Assembly (NCBI GenBank): GCA_020205615.1 | Contig: CM035151.1 | Location: 48,018,849 to 48,082,848 of the forward strand | Length of the DNA stretch: 64,000 nucleotides | Origin: Panax quinquefolius | Lineage: Eukaryota > Streptophyta > Magnoliopsida > Apiales > Araliaceae | Reading direction: 5' to 3' | Part shown: piece by piece, positions 47,098-59,428 of the stretch | Position numbering within the stretch: the first letter of the stretch is position 1 | How the letters are laid out: each line of letters starts with the position of its first letter | The notes under the pieces: model-generated | The model's input: only the letters and a program-made list of their open reading frames with translations | Databases searched by the model: none | Told to the model about the DNA's origin: nothing | Program-made: the position numbers and the translations under genes

Positions 47098-49848
47098 TAT
47101 GACGCCCCCAAAATAGGTATACATCACCCATCTTGAGTCGCCAAATACATGGTACAAAATTCAAATACAACTTAATTATACAACAGTCGTGTAAAATACA
47201 ACAAAACATAATCTAAGAGTTTTAATAAGAATATTGTCATCTATACAATATCCACACTCAATGGAGTCCTCATTACATTTATTGTCACACTATTTTATAG
47301 AATAGTGAGGACTACTAAAACAACCATCAAGACCGTCAATCCGTTCCCCGACTCGTCCCACCTATATTCTCATTTCCTGAAGAGAACAGTGAAAGAAAGG
47401 GTAAGCTCAACTAGCCCAGTAAGAAATATTATGACTAAAATAATGCAAAAATATTTATCGTTAGCCTTCAACAGTGTTAAACTGATAAAATATAACTAAC
47501 ATCAAGTTTAACTGCAGCGGAACAAGCAATCCATTAGAAGAGTCAAGTAAAGAATAAAATCTACTATCTTCTATGATTTAAAAGGTTTTTCATCACTTTT
47601 ATCATTTGAGACTCGACTAATAATAAATAAGCCACATCATCCCACACTACTGACGAGGATATTCATTAGTATCACTACCACAAATTATCCATGCACTACG
47701 GGCCAAGGATATTCGTGTATTCATCAATGGTCATGATCATGCCAACAACTGTCCATCAATGCACTACGGCTAATGAGGACTTTTATCACATCATTTGTAA
47801 CATTACGGTCATGATTATACCGAATAGTCCCTGGTCATAATCATACCAAGTCCATATATGCACTACATGCCACATATGACTTTCAACATATTATAAACAT
47901 GAGGATGATGACAATGATATAAGAATTCAATAAAACAAGTTCAATGATAAATTTTTAAAGATTTATAATTTAATTTATCCAGAAATCAATAACGTCCAAA
48001 TTGTCAACATGATACTGTTTAGTAGAGTAAAATTCAAGAATGCTCAGAAGAATATTTCCATGAAAAGATACTGGATGAAGTGCAAATATCCAGGATATTC
48101 TACTAATTAAATGGAGTATAGAAGCCAAAACTTAAACCAACTGAGTATAATAGAATATATGAAACTGCAAATGGATTTGTGCCCGCCATGCAGTAATCCA
48201 CGTAGACAAATCATTTTCACAATTTAATAAGGAATGAATACGAAGGATCATTCACCATGCATCTGATGAGTCCACATAGGCAAAGTTATTCCAACAGAAT
48301 AATAAAGAATGGAATAACGAAAGAATTCACCGAGCATGCGATAGATCGCATGAGCGTGTTATTCCAATGAATAATAAATAATGAGAACCCGGTCATGCGT
48401 AATCCGCATGCAGCATGTGATATTCAAATGTAATTATAAAGAATGGAACCAGGTCATGCGTAATACGCACAGACAAGATATTCCAACAGAATAATAAAGA
48501 ATGGAATAACAGAAGAATTTCACCATGTATACGGTAGTCCGCGTATACAGGTTATTCCAACAGAATAATAAGGAATGGAATAACAATAGCTCTCTTCATG
48601 AATATAAAAGAAATAATACCTCTTACCTTAGAAGAAACTGGATACTGGAATAGTGAGGTAGCAGACTTCTCTTCTTCTTTCTCTCTATAATTTCTCTCTA
48701 TAATAATTGCTCTTGTGAGACTTAGTGAATTAGTGAGAATGAAAGAAGAATGAGCTTCTATTTATAGGAAAATATAGTTTCGATAATTGCACGTTTTGGG
48801 GCTCAAAATATTACAGTATAATACCTTCCTCTTTTTCTTCATTTTTAATTTAGTCCTGCAAGTATTATCAAACTTGCACCACCTCCCCTAATAGTAAATA
48901 ATGTGAATTAATAGTTCATCCATGTGACTTAATAGTATAATCATGTGACAAAAACTAATTACAATATAGTACCTTCATCTATACCTCTATTTTTAATTTA
49001 GTCATGCAAGTATTATCAATCTTGCACCACCTCCCCTAATAGTACATGAATGTGAATCAATAGTACACACATGTGAACAAATAGTTATAAGTATGTGAAA
49101 TAATAGCAATTAATTGCTCATTTATCCGATTAATTACCCGATCGGTCAATATAACCTCCAGACATCAATTATTATCGGAATAGATGTCGATTTCCACTAA
49201 CACTAATGATCCCAACACAATGGAAATATCAATTTCATCTTTAATCAACACGAACTTATTCATCATTAATATTATAACTCACAATATTTAACAACCAGGT
49301 CGTTCCCAGGAAAGAGGGGGCTTTCCGATAAGGATTTCTCCTTATTAGCGCACAATTAGGTGACCAAACCTCTCCTTGACAGAACTTCTAGACATTGTCA
49401 ATATTGAAAATAATAATATGAAAGATATTATGTAGCAATTATTGTAGTAATAATTGAATATAACTGAGTGACTTCTCACGTAAGCATCAATAATCAATAC
49501 CGTGTGCTACTATGCAACCACGCGTATTATTGTACTTTTACCACCGGGTAGTTCAACAGTTTAACGGTAAAACTTTCGCCGTTATTTTTATAAAAAGATA
49601 ATTTTGTCTCTTTCTAACTATGACAATACTTTCATTGTGGGGTCCACCAATGATTGTGTCGTTGTACAAATATTCCCTGTTAAAACGAATATTCCCCGAC
49701 CAATCGAATATTATATAACCACTTGCTTACTTTGCAAACTTTGTAAATAATACCCAGAACTATAACATTATATAAAATCCACACCATAATATTCAAAAAT
49801 ATATTTCGAGAAAAATTAATCTTTATTCATAAAAGTTGGGGTCTTACA
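47098..49848 (-). repeat. 3' LTR of family B element
   Basis: It starts TATGACGCCCCC (TG changed to TA) at 47098 and ends GGGGTCTTACA at 49848, 2751 bp. TATA box is at 48758-48766 (-). It holds the ~58-bp array at 48270-48580. Confidence 0.92.
48270..48580 (-). repeat. ~58-bp tandem array, palindromic units
   Basis: Five or so units carry TTATTCCAACAGAATAATAA and AGAATGGAATAAC, which are partly complementary and could form short hairpins. Between them lie CATGCG...GTAATCCGCAT spacers. Fewer units remain in the 5' LTR (56600-56735). Confidence 0.8.
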
Positions 49849-49859
49849 ACCTCCCCTTC

Positions 49860-51230
49860 TTATGAAATTTCATCCTCGAAATTAGGGTGCGTCCTTGGTA
49901 TGTCGAAGAGGTGAGGATACCTTGACTTCATTTCAGATTCTAACTCCCAGGTCATTTCCTCAATATCGTGGTTTCTCCACAAAACTTTGACTTGAGGTAT
50001 AACCTTGGAGCGTAGAATATGATCCTTCTTATCCAAGATTTTAACAGGTTCCTCTTCATACGTTAAATCTTCTGCTATCTCGTCCGGTTCTAATTCAATA
50101 ATGTGGTTCGGGTCTTTCACATATTTACGTAACATAGATATGTGAAAAATGTTATGAACACGAGACATACTTGGCGATAAAGCGAGTCTATAGGCCATAG
50201 TTCCTACATGATCGAGGATTAAAAATGGGCCAATGAATCGAGGATTGAGCTTTCCTCTCTTTCCAAATCTCGTAACTCCTTTCCATGGAGCAACACGTAA
50301 CAACACATGATCTCCAATATCGAATTCCACGTCCTTTCGATGAAGATCAGCATAACTCTTTTGTCGATCTTGTGAGGTTTTTATACGTTGTCGGATCATT
50401 TGAATCTTTTCCGTAGTCATACGTACCAACTCCGGTCCCAACAACGTTGCTTCACCCACCGCATCCCAGCATACTGGAGAACGACACTTTCTCCCATACA
50501 ACGCCTCAAATGGAACCATGCCAATACTTGTTTGATAACTGTTGTTATAGGAAAACTCCACCAATGGTAAGAACTTGTCCCAACTTCCCTTGAAGTCAAG
50601 GACACAAAGTCTTAATAGATCTTCAAGAGTTTGAATAGTCCTCTCCAATCGCCTCGTCTGGTCTCGAGGACGATATATCCGAAACTAAATCGTAAATCTG
50701 TGCTCATAGCTTTCTGCAAACTAACCCAAAATTGTGAAGTGAATCTTGGCTCTCGATCAGAAACTATGGATACTGGCATACCATGCAGTCTTACAATCTC
50801 ATTTATGTACATACGAGCAAGACGTTCAAGTGTATAAGTTTCTCGTATAGGTAAGAAGTGAGCAGACTTGGCCAATCTATCAACAATGACCCAAATTGCA
50901 TTTATGCCTTGAGAAACCTTGGGAAGACCAGTAACGAAATCCATGGTAATGTGCTCCCACTTCTATTCTGAAATTTCAAGTGGTTGCAATGGACCTTTTG
51001 GTACTTGATGCTCTGCCTTGACTCGTTGACAAGTTAAACACCTTGAGATAAACTCCGCTATCTCTTTCTTCATATTGCTCCACCAAAATGTATGTCGAAG
51101 ATCATGATACATTTTGGTACTCCCATGATGGATTGCAAACGGTGTGTTGTGCGCCTCCATCATGATTTTATACTTTAAATCAGGGTCGTTAGGAACATAA
51201 AGTCTTGATTTGACTCGAAGTATTCCTTCT
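49860..51230 (-). pseudogene. Integrase region, family B (broken)
   Basis: The HHCC domain (HNTPFAIHHGSTKMYHDLRH, CLTCQRVKAEH) is at ~51020-51155. The core has MDFVTGLPKVSQGINAIWVI, DREPRFTSQFW and [15 protein letters not shown]. The C-terminus is long and open (49860-50648, 262 codons), with NPRFIGPFLILDHVG and the chromodomain-like tail VKVLWRNHDIEEMTWELESE. A TAG replaces a Trp codon between the HHCC domain and the core (~50965). A frameshift at ~50650-50690 splits the core between the second Asp and the Glu. The tail suggests targeting to heterochromatin, as known for plant chromoviruses. Confidence 0.9.
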
Positions 51231-52735
51231 TCATCGATTCTTGCTTCCGGCATAGCACCTTCTTGCACTTTTTTTCTCATACGCATCAGCTCCAGGTCTA
51301 TAGCTTGAGCAACTTTAACTTTATCGATTAAAATTGGTTCTACTCGTATATTTGCCATCATCACATGGGTCCCTGGAGTCTTTAACTCTATCTCCATCCT
51401 GTGCAAGTCATATAAAATGGGCCTTTGCGTTGACAATATCGCACTCGTACCCGCATATGATCTTCTACTCAATGTGTCAGCTACTACGTTCGCTTTACCA
51501 GGATGGTATTGAATGGTATAATCGTAATCTTTTAACAGTTCAAGCCAACGTTGTTGCTACATGTTGAGTTCCTTTTGAGTGAAGAAATATTTGAGCCTTT
51601 TATGATCCGTAAAGATCTCCACTTTCTCCCCATATAAGTAATGCCTCCAAATTTTAAGTGCGAAGACAACAGCTGCCAACTCTAGATCATGAGTAGGATA
51701 ATTCCTCTCATATTCTTTGAGTTGCCAAGAGGCATATGCTATGACTTTCTCATATTGCATGAGAACACATCTTAACCCTTTGCCTGAAGCATCACTGCAG
51801 ATGACAAATCCCTTCGAGTCAGATGGTATTGTCAGAACAGGTGCTGAAATGAGTATTCTCTTAAGTTCTTGAAAACTCTTCTCACATTCCTCGCTCCAAC
51901 CGAACTTTGTATCTTTTCGAGTCATATGAGTTAATGGAGTAGCGATTCGAGAAAATCCTTCCACGAATCTTCGATAATAACCAGCTAAGCCGAGAAAGCT
52001 ACGTACTTCGGTCACTGACTTTGGTTGCTCCCAACTTTGAATTGCTTTAATCTTTGTTGGGTCAAAAGATATTTCAGGATTTGATATCACGTGCCCAAGG
52101 AATGCAACTTCCTCAAGCCAGAACTCACATTTCTTCAACTTGGCAGAAAGCTTGTTCTCACGAATCTTTTAGAGTATCACCCTCAAGTATTGCTCATGAT
52201 CTTCACGACATTTGGAGAATACGAGGATGTCATCAATAAAGACGACCACAAAGTGATCCAAATATTCCTTGAATACTCGATTCATCATATCCATGAAGAC
52301 AGCAGGAGCATTAGTCAATCCAAAAGACATGACTAGGAATTCATAATGCCCGTACCGAGTTTTGAAAGTCATCTTTGGAATGTCATCGGTTCTAATCTTT
52401 AATTAATGATAACCGGAATGAAGATCGATCTTTGAAAAGAATTTAGCGCCTTACAATGGTTAAACAGGTCATCAATGCGAGGCAATCTGCAATTTTATTT
52501 TGATGGTGACATGATTCATTTCCGATAATCAATACAAAGTCACATACTTCCATCTTTCTTCTTCACGAATAGTGCAGAGGCGCCCCAAAGAGACGTCTTT
52601 AGGATGAATGAAACCGATGTCTAACAATTCACAGAGTTGGGTTTTTAACTCCTGAAGTTCAATAGGAGCCATTTGATATGGGGCTCTGGAAATGGGTTTT
52701 GTACCGGGTTCAAAGTCGATACTAAACTCGATTTA
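51231..52735 (-). pseudogene. RT-RNase H region, family B (broken)
   Basis: RT blocks visible on the minus strand are [20 protein letters not shown] and [20 protein letters not shown] (catalytic FIDD intact, 52169-52372). They are followed after a frameshift by [28 protein letters not shown] and the RNase H blocks [34 protein letters not shown] and [24 protein letters not shown] at ~51557 breaks the frame after ELNM, and it resumes in the same frame to 50963. The first third of RT (52380-52735) is readable only in pieces. Confidence 0.88.
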
Positions 52736-53389
52736 ACGCTCCGGGGGTAGGCCAGGAAGTTCTTCGAGGAATATGTTAGGAAATTTATTAAAAATAGAAA
52801 TATCATTCAAATCTGACGTATTTTTGTTTAAATCTGTGACATGAGCTAAGAAAGCTTGACATCCGTTTTTCAATAAACGAATAGCTTTATGGCTTGAGAT
52901 GACTGTGATTGATTTTAATGGTTTGGTCGCTTGAATTCGCATAATAGGTTGATTAGGAATATGAAAGCTAACAACCTTACGAAAACAATCAATTTTAGCA
53001 TGATGAGTAGTTAACCAATCAATCTCTAAAATCACGTCAAATGCAAGTATTTTTAAGGAGATAAGATCGACATATAATGTTCGGTTACCGATTTGAATCA
53101 AACAAGACTTATAAACAGTGGATGTGATGAAGGTTTCTCCCAACGGAGTTTCAACAGATAAATAAAAGTCTAATTTCTTCGGAGTCAAATTTAAACGTTG
53201 AGCGCAAGTAGGAGAAATAAAAGAATGGGTAGAACCGGTATCAAATAAAGTATAAATTTCGCTAGAGTTTATGATAAGTTTACCTGTAATGGCCTCGTTC
53301 GGGTTCCTTGCTTTCTGGGAAGTCACAACAAACGCTCTCCCTTGAACTACTAGTTTTGACTTTTCTGGGACGGCCTTTGGTGCCTCCAT
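52733..53389 (-). pseudogene. Aspartic protease region, family B
   Basis: An open stretch of 218 codons holds LFDTGSTHSFISPTCAQRL (catalytic DTGS) and FDVILEIDWLTTHHAKID, where the usual ILGIDW Gly is Glu. It continues into the RT linker FPNIFLEELPGLPPER before a stop at 52733. It is very close to 14108-14640, which fixes the deletion point of that copy. Gag lies upstream, one frameshift away. Confidence 0.88.
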
Positions 53390-53467
53390 CCCAGCTGGAC
53401 TTGCCTTCCTTGAATGACAAAATCAAGCTAGGTGACCTTCTCTTCCATAATTGTAACACATTTTGGA

Positions 53468-54498
53468 CTAATGCGCATAGTTTGTACTGATATGTCCCTC
53501 CCCTCCGCATTTGAAGCATATGATAGGTGGTCGTTCTCCTTCCTTAACAACGGGTGTTGATGTTGACGTCTTTCCATCATTGTTTAATCTCCTCTTCTTG
53601 AAATGTCCATTCTTATTATTTTGGCCATGATTACCACCGAAGTGGTTACCATTTCTGGCATGTTGATTCCCTCCACGTTTGTTTTCACCGCTTTGATGAC
53701 TGGTACCACTAGTATTATCATTTTGCCTGCTGCTTTCTCTTGGTTGGGTTGACTCGTTATCGCGCGCCAATAACTGAGCCCTATTTACAACATCTGAATA
53801 CAAACACAGTTTATGAGAGATTAGATATTGACGTACCTCGGGTTTCAAAACTCTTAGAAACATCCGCGTCATTCTCTCCTCATTATCAACCAAGTGAGAC
53901 GCAAACCGGGACAACTCGGCAAACTTAGCTTCGTACTGCGACACGGTCATATTGTTCTTCTCTAACTTGATGAACTCTACCTCTTTCATGTGACGAATAC
54001 TTTAGGGAAAGTACTTGTCGTTGAATAGTTCTTGGAACTTCTCCCAAGACATCTTCAAGTCTGGCGGAGTTGAGTACGCTTTCTGATTCCCACCAAGATG
54101 TCGCCTCTCCTCGCAACATAAAAGGTGGCAAAGGGAACCTTTTACTCCTCAGAGCATCCCAAGACATCAAATATCGTGGTGATCTGCTTTATCCACGTTT
54201 TCGCCTTAAGTGGTTTTGGCTCTCCAATAAACTCTGGTGGTCCCAGCTCCTTGAACTGTTTAGCGGTGATCGTCCGAGAGTTTCTAGTGTTTCCACCTAT
54301 ATTTTGGACGGAAGCCGCTCTCGCCTGATGTTGCATGAATTGCATAAAGCCTCTGAACATTCCATCGTTCTTCATTTTATCGTTGTTGTTTACCTGAGGA
54401 TTATTGTCTTCATGTTGCACATTATCCTTAGTATTTATTTGTGGCGACTCAACTGTCTCCTATGCTCTATTGCTATTCTCAATATTCTCGGATGTCAT
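53468..54498 (-). pseudogene. gag: gag of family B element (broken)
   Basis: The start is MTSENIENSNRA at 54498, followed at once by a TAG where the copy at 15766 has Gln. Next come GMFRGFMQFMQHQARAA, KQFKELGPPEFIGEPKPLKA and ATSWWESE (~54080), then FIKLEKNNMTVSQYEAKFAE and the RNA-binding end with CFKCGGEGHIS (~53510). Reading needs at least two frame changes (~54160 and ~53980). Its N-terminal part is Asn/Gln-rich, like its sister copy. Confidence 0.85.
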
Positions 54499-54670
54499 TT
54501 TTAAATACTGCCACAAAACAAGGGTTAATTGACATGTCAAATATTATCCATATACTCTGCCTAACCAAATAAATACCAAATAAACTTAGGTAGGTCATAC
54601 TAGTAAAGGAATTCCCTGTCTCTCCCCTCCTAGTTCTTGTCTCACATCTCAGCCAGGGATTATATCCCTA

Positions 54671-54683
54671 AGCTTTGATACCA
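54671..54683 (-). other. Primer binding site, tRNA-Met type
   Basis: TGGTATCAAAGCT on the minus strand, identical to the site at 15937-15950. The next bases are ACTGTGA, after which the expected LTR end (CGCCCCC) is replaced by AAGTTTTC. Confidence 0.85.
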
Positions 54684-54689
54684 ACTGTG

Positions 54690-55514
54690 AAAGTTTTCTT
54701 CAAGAATATCCCCGCTATACCAGTTGGAATACTCTTCTTTTCAAGGTAAGGGATGTTATTTTTGTTCAATATTCGCTTGAAATAATATTTTCTTCCATAC
54801 TCTGTAGTATGTAAGTAATATTATTTCGTTTCATATTTCGAATTCTATACTCGTTTGTTAAAATTTTGGCTTCTATACTCCATGAAATTAGTAGAATATC
54901 ATTAATATTTGCGCTTCATCCAGTATCTTTCCATGGAAATATTATTCTGAGTATTCTTGATAAGTTTTAACTTTTTCATGTCAGAGTACTATTCACGGGG
55001 TTACTATTCCTGAAGTACTATTCACGGGGTACTATTCACTCGAGTACTATTCACCCGAGGTACGATTCATGATTAAAATTTATTCATTTTCGGTCCAAAT
55101 TATTTTTGGTACAATATTATTCTTGAATTTTACTCCACAAAGCAGTATCATGTTGATAATTTGGACGTTATTGATTTCTGGTTAAATTATATTATAAATA
55201 TTTAAAAATTTATCCTTGAACTTGTTTTATTGAATTCTTATATCATTATCATCATCCTCCTTTTTATATTATGTTGAAAGTCATTTGTGGTATGTAGTGC
55301 ATAGATGGACTTGGTATGATTATGACCAGGGATTATTCGGTATAATCATGACCGTAATGTTACAAATGATGTGGTAAAAGTCCTCATTGGCCCGTAGTGC
55401 ATTGATGGACAATTGTTGGCATGATCATGACCATTGATGAATACACGAATATCCTTGGCTCGTAGTGCATGGATAATTTGTGGTCGTGATATTAAAGAAT
55501 ATCCTTGGCCATAG
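54690..55514 (+). repeat. Inverted family B LTR piece between PBS and 5' LTR
   Basis: It is nearly the same as 46271-47097 on plus, with the same break (GGCCATAG) into a minus-strand LTR at 55515. It carries the TACTATTCAC array at 54985-55075. It lies where the 5' LTR should join the PBS directly. Confidence 0.88.
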
Positions 55515-56775
55515 TGTGACGCCCCCAAAATAGGTATACATCACCCATCTTGAGTCGCCAAATACATGGTACAAAATTCAAATACAACTTAATTATACAA
55601 CAGTCGTGTAAAATACGACAAAACATAATCTAAGAGTTTTAATAAGAATATTGTCATCTAGACAATATCCACACTCAATGGAGTCCTCATTACATTTATT
55701 GTCACACTATTTTATAGAATAGTGAGGACTACTAAAACAACCATCTGGACCGTCAATCCGTTCCCCGACTCGTCCCACCTATATTCTCATTTCCTAAAGA
55801 GAACAGTGAAAGAAAGGGTGAGCTCAACTAGCCCAGTAAGAAATATTATGACTAAGATAATGCAAAAATATTTATCGTTAGCCTTCAACAGTGTTAAACT
55901 GATAAAATATAACTAACATCAAGTTTAACTGCAGCGGAACCAGCAATCCATTAGAAGAGTCAAGTAGAGAATAAAATCTACTATCTTCTATGATTTAAAA
56001 GGTTTTTCATCACTTTTATCGCGGAGACTCAATTTAATAAATAAACCACATCATCCATGCACTACGGCCAAGGATATTCATTAGTATCACTACCACAAAT
56101 TATCCATGCACTACGGGCCAAGGATATTCGTGTATTCATCAATGATCATGATCATGCCAACAACTGTCCATCAATGCACTACGGCTAATGAGGACTTTTA
56201 CCACATCATTTGTAACATTACGGTCATGATTATACCGAATAGTCCATGGTCATAATCATACCAAGTCTATCTATGCACTACAGGCCACAGATGACTTTCA
56301 ACATATTATAAACATGAGGATGATGACAATGATATAAGAATTCAATAAAATAAGTTTAAGGATAAATTTTTAAAGATTTATAATTTAATTTATCCAGAAA
56401 TTAATAACGTCCAAATTGTCAACATGATACTATTTTGTGGAGTAAAATTCAAGAATGCTCAGAAGAATATTTCCATGAAAAGATATTGGATGAAGTGCAA
56501 ATATCCAGGATATTCTACTAATTTCATGGAGTATAGAAGCCAAAACTTTAACCAACTGAGTATAATAGAATATATGAAACTATGAAATGGATTTGTGCTT
56601 TACCATGCGGTAATCCACGTAGACAGATCATTTTCACAATTTAATAAGGAATGAATACAAAGAATCATTCACCATGCATGCGGTAGTCCACATAGACAGG
56701 TTATTCCAATAGAATAATAAAGAATAGAATAACAGAAGAATTCACTGTGTATGCGATAGGCCTTATGCAGACGTG
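55515..56775 (-). repeat. 5' LTR of family B element, truncated
   Basis: It starts TGTGACGCCCCCAAAATAGG at 55515 and follows 47098 onward closely to ~56775, where it stops inside the tandem array at GACGTG. No TATA box or U3 remains, so this LTR cannot drive the element. Confidence 0.85.
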
Positions 56776-56776
56776 T

Positions 56777-57160
56777 TCTCATTTCCTCCTCCTCCTCCCT
56801 CCCTCCCTCCCTCTCCCTCTCCCTCTCCCTCTCCCCGCCGCCCTCCTCCTCCTCCTCTCCGTCTTTCTCCTCCACAACAGCCTCACCTCTGACCCTCTCC
56901 GCCACTCCACGAACGCCAATTCCTTATCCGATTCACTTCTCGTGGACTCCGACCCCGATAACCTCATCACTGTCACTCATCCCACAACCACCCAACACCG
57001 GCGTCCATGTCCACCACCAATTGCCGACGCCACCATTAACACCATATATCAACAACACCCTACACACCTAAGCATCCTTCACTCCCCTAAATCTTTTCCC
57101 TCTCTTATAATCAAAACACAAATTAGAGTAGTAATAAACAAATCAAAAATGAAACCCTAA
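56777..57160 (+). CDS. Candidate host ORF, Leu/Pro-rich N-terminus, uncertain
   Basis: An open frame (ATG as early as 56747 in LTR DNA) encodes a hydrophobic run (FLLLLPPSLPLPLPLPLP then AALLLLLSVFLL, residues ~13-43). This is followed by a Ser/Asp-rich stretch (NSLSDSLLVDSDPDNLITVT) and ends at a TAA. Composition differs from the retrotransposons: GC-rich, with CTCCCT repeats, and free of the CAG/CTG lesions seen elsewhere. It could be the signal-anchor end of a type II membrane protein whose later exons are lost. Against it: the Leu run is coded by a simple repeat, there is no clear own start, and the complementary strand has its own TTAGGGTTTC leader-like wording. No family is recognised. 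Confidence 0.3.
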   Translation, partial: SHFLLLLPPSLPLPLPLPLPAALLLLLSVFLLHNSLTSDPLRHSTNANSLSDSLLVDSDPDNLITVTHPTTTQHRRPCPPPIADATINTIYQQHPTHLSILHSPKSFPSLIIKTQIRVVINKSKMKP

Positions 57161-57356
57161 GAGAGAGAATGAACCTGATCTAAACGCAATGTGCGAGGAA
57201 TCATTTTTTTTTAAATCAAAACTCCATTTGATGCAGTTTCTTCACCTTCTCCTCTCTTTTTTTCTTCTTTTTTCCGATCAAAGGTTGGACCTTTTTTTGC
57301 TAGTGGCGATTATTAATAATAGTAGATCTAAAAAAGTTGAAAAATTAGAAGGTTTT
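57161..57356. other. Short non-coding stretch, pyrimidine-rich
   Basis: It contains CTTCTCCTCTC and T-runs (57204-57300) and no ORF. The last five bases, GTTTT, are the left target copy of the solo LTR that follows. Confidence 0.4.
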
Positions 57357-58848
57357 TGTTAGTTCCTAGTTGGCACAATAGTTATCTAGAAGAGGGGGGG
57401 TTAATAGATATTTAAAAAATATTTTTGTTTTAAACTTGTTCTTTGATGATGATTAAAACTTAGCAAAAATGATGTTTGTTTTAATCTTCTTCACAAAGCA
57501 GTGGAGTTATGAGAGTGAGACAGTTATAGCAGTTATGGCAGATATAGCAGTTATGGTTATGAATGTAAAAGACACAGTCGTTTTAAGTGGTTGAGAGCAC
57601 TTAAAGCTCCTAGTCCACTCTTCTACTCAACGAGTAGGATATCCATTAAGGATGTCTTTTACAACTTCTGAATCATACAGATTCCTTCTAAACCAGCAGT
57701 CTAGGAACTTCTTAGTTCACTCTTGAACTCTTCAAGTCTAGCAGACTTGGCTCTCTTACAGTTCACTTAGAACTCTTCAAGTCCAGCAGACTTGGTACTC
57801 TTCTTCAGTTGATTGATAGATGTTGAGTTCTTGATGGTTGCTACTCAGTTGTTGTTTAAGCACTTGTTCGAAAGAACTGAGTAGCTGAGCAAGCTTTGCT
57901 AATTCTTAGATCGTAGAGTTGAGCTTGAGAGTTGTTCACATTGTTTTTTCAATGCTTGTTTGTTGCTCTCTCATCTACTTGATTTGCATATATGTGATCT
58001 TGAAAACTATCTGTTGGATGCATCCGTTGAGGCATTAAATGCATTTAACTTTTTTAATTTCTGATGGAGATATTTCTGCACATCTTCCGAATCGCATTCC
58101 TACCACAATGACATCTGCGATCGCTTTCTCACCTAACACCTGAAAAGGTGTTTTCCCCCTTACCAATGGTACTTTCCTTAGCTTCTTCAATACACTTCTT
58201 TGTTGTATACTAAGGATATTTTTTATGTCTTTGGGACTGGTGAGTACTGCAGCATTTAGAATCCATTCCTTTTTTGTTGGAACCTATCTCCACAAAAATT
58301 ATGAGGCTCGACGTTTTCTGACATAAGACAGATGATACTCTACGATTCAGATCATGGTGACCTGTCGCCTTGGTGCCTGGTCTAATGCTATCAGCCGAGA
58401 GCACTACGATTTCTCTGAAGTCCATGCACACTACGGTCTTTGCTTGCTTGAGTCGTAAACTCTACGTTTCCGAGAGCACTCTACGATCGTTGACTTGTAA
58501 ACTCTACGTTTCCTTCATGAGCATATACATTTCCGAAGAGGCCCTTTAAGGCAGGCACACTACGATCTTTGAAGCTCTACGTTTTTGTCTTGACTTCTGT
58601 AATGTTGATCAGATTTATACACTCCGATTTCTTCGAAGACTATCTATTACATCTCAAGATCAACCTAACAGCTTTGATCTTTCTATCTATACATTCTTAA
58701 GAAGAATGATACACATTAAGAGCTTAGATCAACCTAATAAATTTGATCTTATCACTAAGTCCTTGTACATATCTTACTTGAAGGACTTTACAAATAATCA
58801 TGAGCATATACATTAAAACATCAAATCATAATATGCATTCTCCCAACA
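57357..58848 (+). repeat. Family E solo LTR, 1492 bp
   Basis: It begins TGTTAGTTCCTAG, ends TTCTCCCAACA and is flanked by exact GTTTT copies (57352-57356 and 58849-58853). It shares landmarks with 31007-33996 on the opposite strand: a G-run then TTAATAGAT, AAGTC...GCAGACTTGG blocks, ACTCTACGATT motifs and the terminal ATCAACCTAA...CTTGTAC segment. It is half the length of that copy and has no genes. Confidence 0.88.
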
Positions 58849-58854
58849 GTTTTT

Positions 58855-58920
58855 TCAATGGGATCTGAAAAATAAGCGACGTTCGGCTTCAATCATGTTC
58901 GTCTTTCCCCATTCAACTTC
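58855..58920 (-). pseudogene. Exon scrap of a GT14 (core-2/I-branching) enzyme gene
   Basis: On the minus strand a splice acceptor (TTAATTTTT...ATGCAG is read as AAAATTAATGCAG, ending at 58921) is followed by EVEWGKTNMIEAERRL. The WGKxxMIEAERRL block is a hallmark of plant core-2/I-branching beta-1,6-N-acetylglucosaminyltransferase-like proteins (GT14, DUF266), Golgi glycosyltransferases. After ERRL the match stops (LFFRSH then TGA), a few bases from the solo LTR target site. The rest of the catalytic domain was not found in this window. It is either a broken host gene or a captured fragment. Confidence 0.55.
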
Positions 58921-59075
58921 CTGCATTAATTTTTACGAGGCGAATGATGTTATTTAGTAAGACAATAATGCGGAATCAGTCAGTTGCAAAAGGACTGATG
59001 TATGTCAACCAAGTTCAGAAACAATACTTCATTGAATGAATTGCCAACAAATGTTTGTTAGGGACACAAACCGTG

Positions 59076-59428
<353 letters not shown>

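Larger units (their letters stand above)
47098..56775 (-). mobile_element. Family B gypsy element with near-complete pol
   Basis: On the minus strand: 5' LTR (truncated, 56775 to 55515), an intrusive inverted LTR piece (55514 to 54690), PBS, gag, protease, RT-RNase H, integrase, polypurine tract (49849-49862, minus TAAGAAGGGGAGGT) and 3' LTR (49848 to 47098). This is the best template for family B in the window and a Tekay-like chromovirus by its integrase tail. Gag-pol carries several stops and frameshifts. The 5' LTR ends at ~56775 against unrelated DNA, so no target duplication can be checked. Confidence 0.9.

Noticed and set aside
56669..56976. Arg/Glu-rich minus-strand frames
   Set aside because: They are produced by the CTCCCT/GAGGGA simple repeat opposite the Leu/Pro-rich frame.
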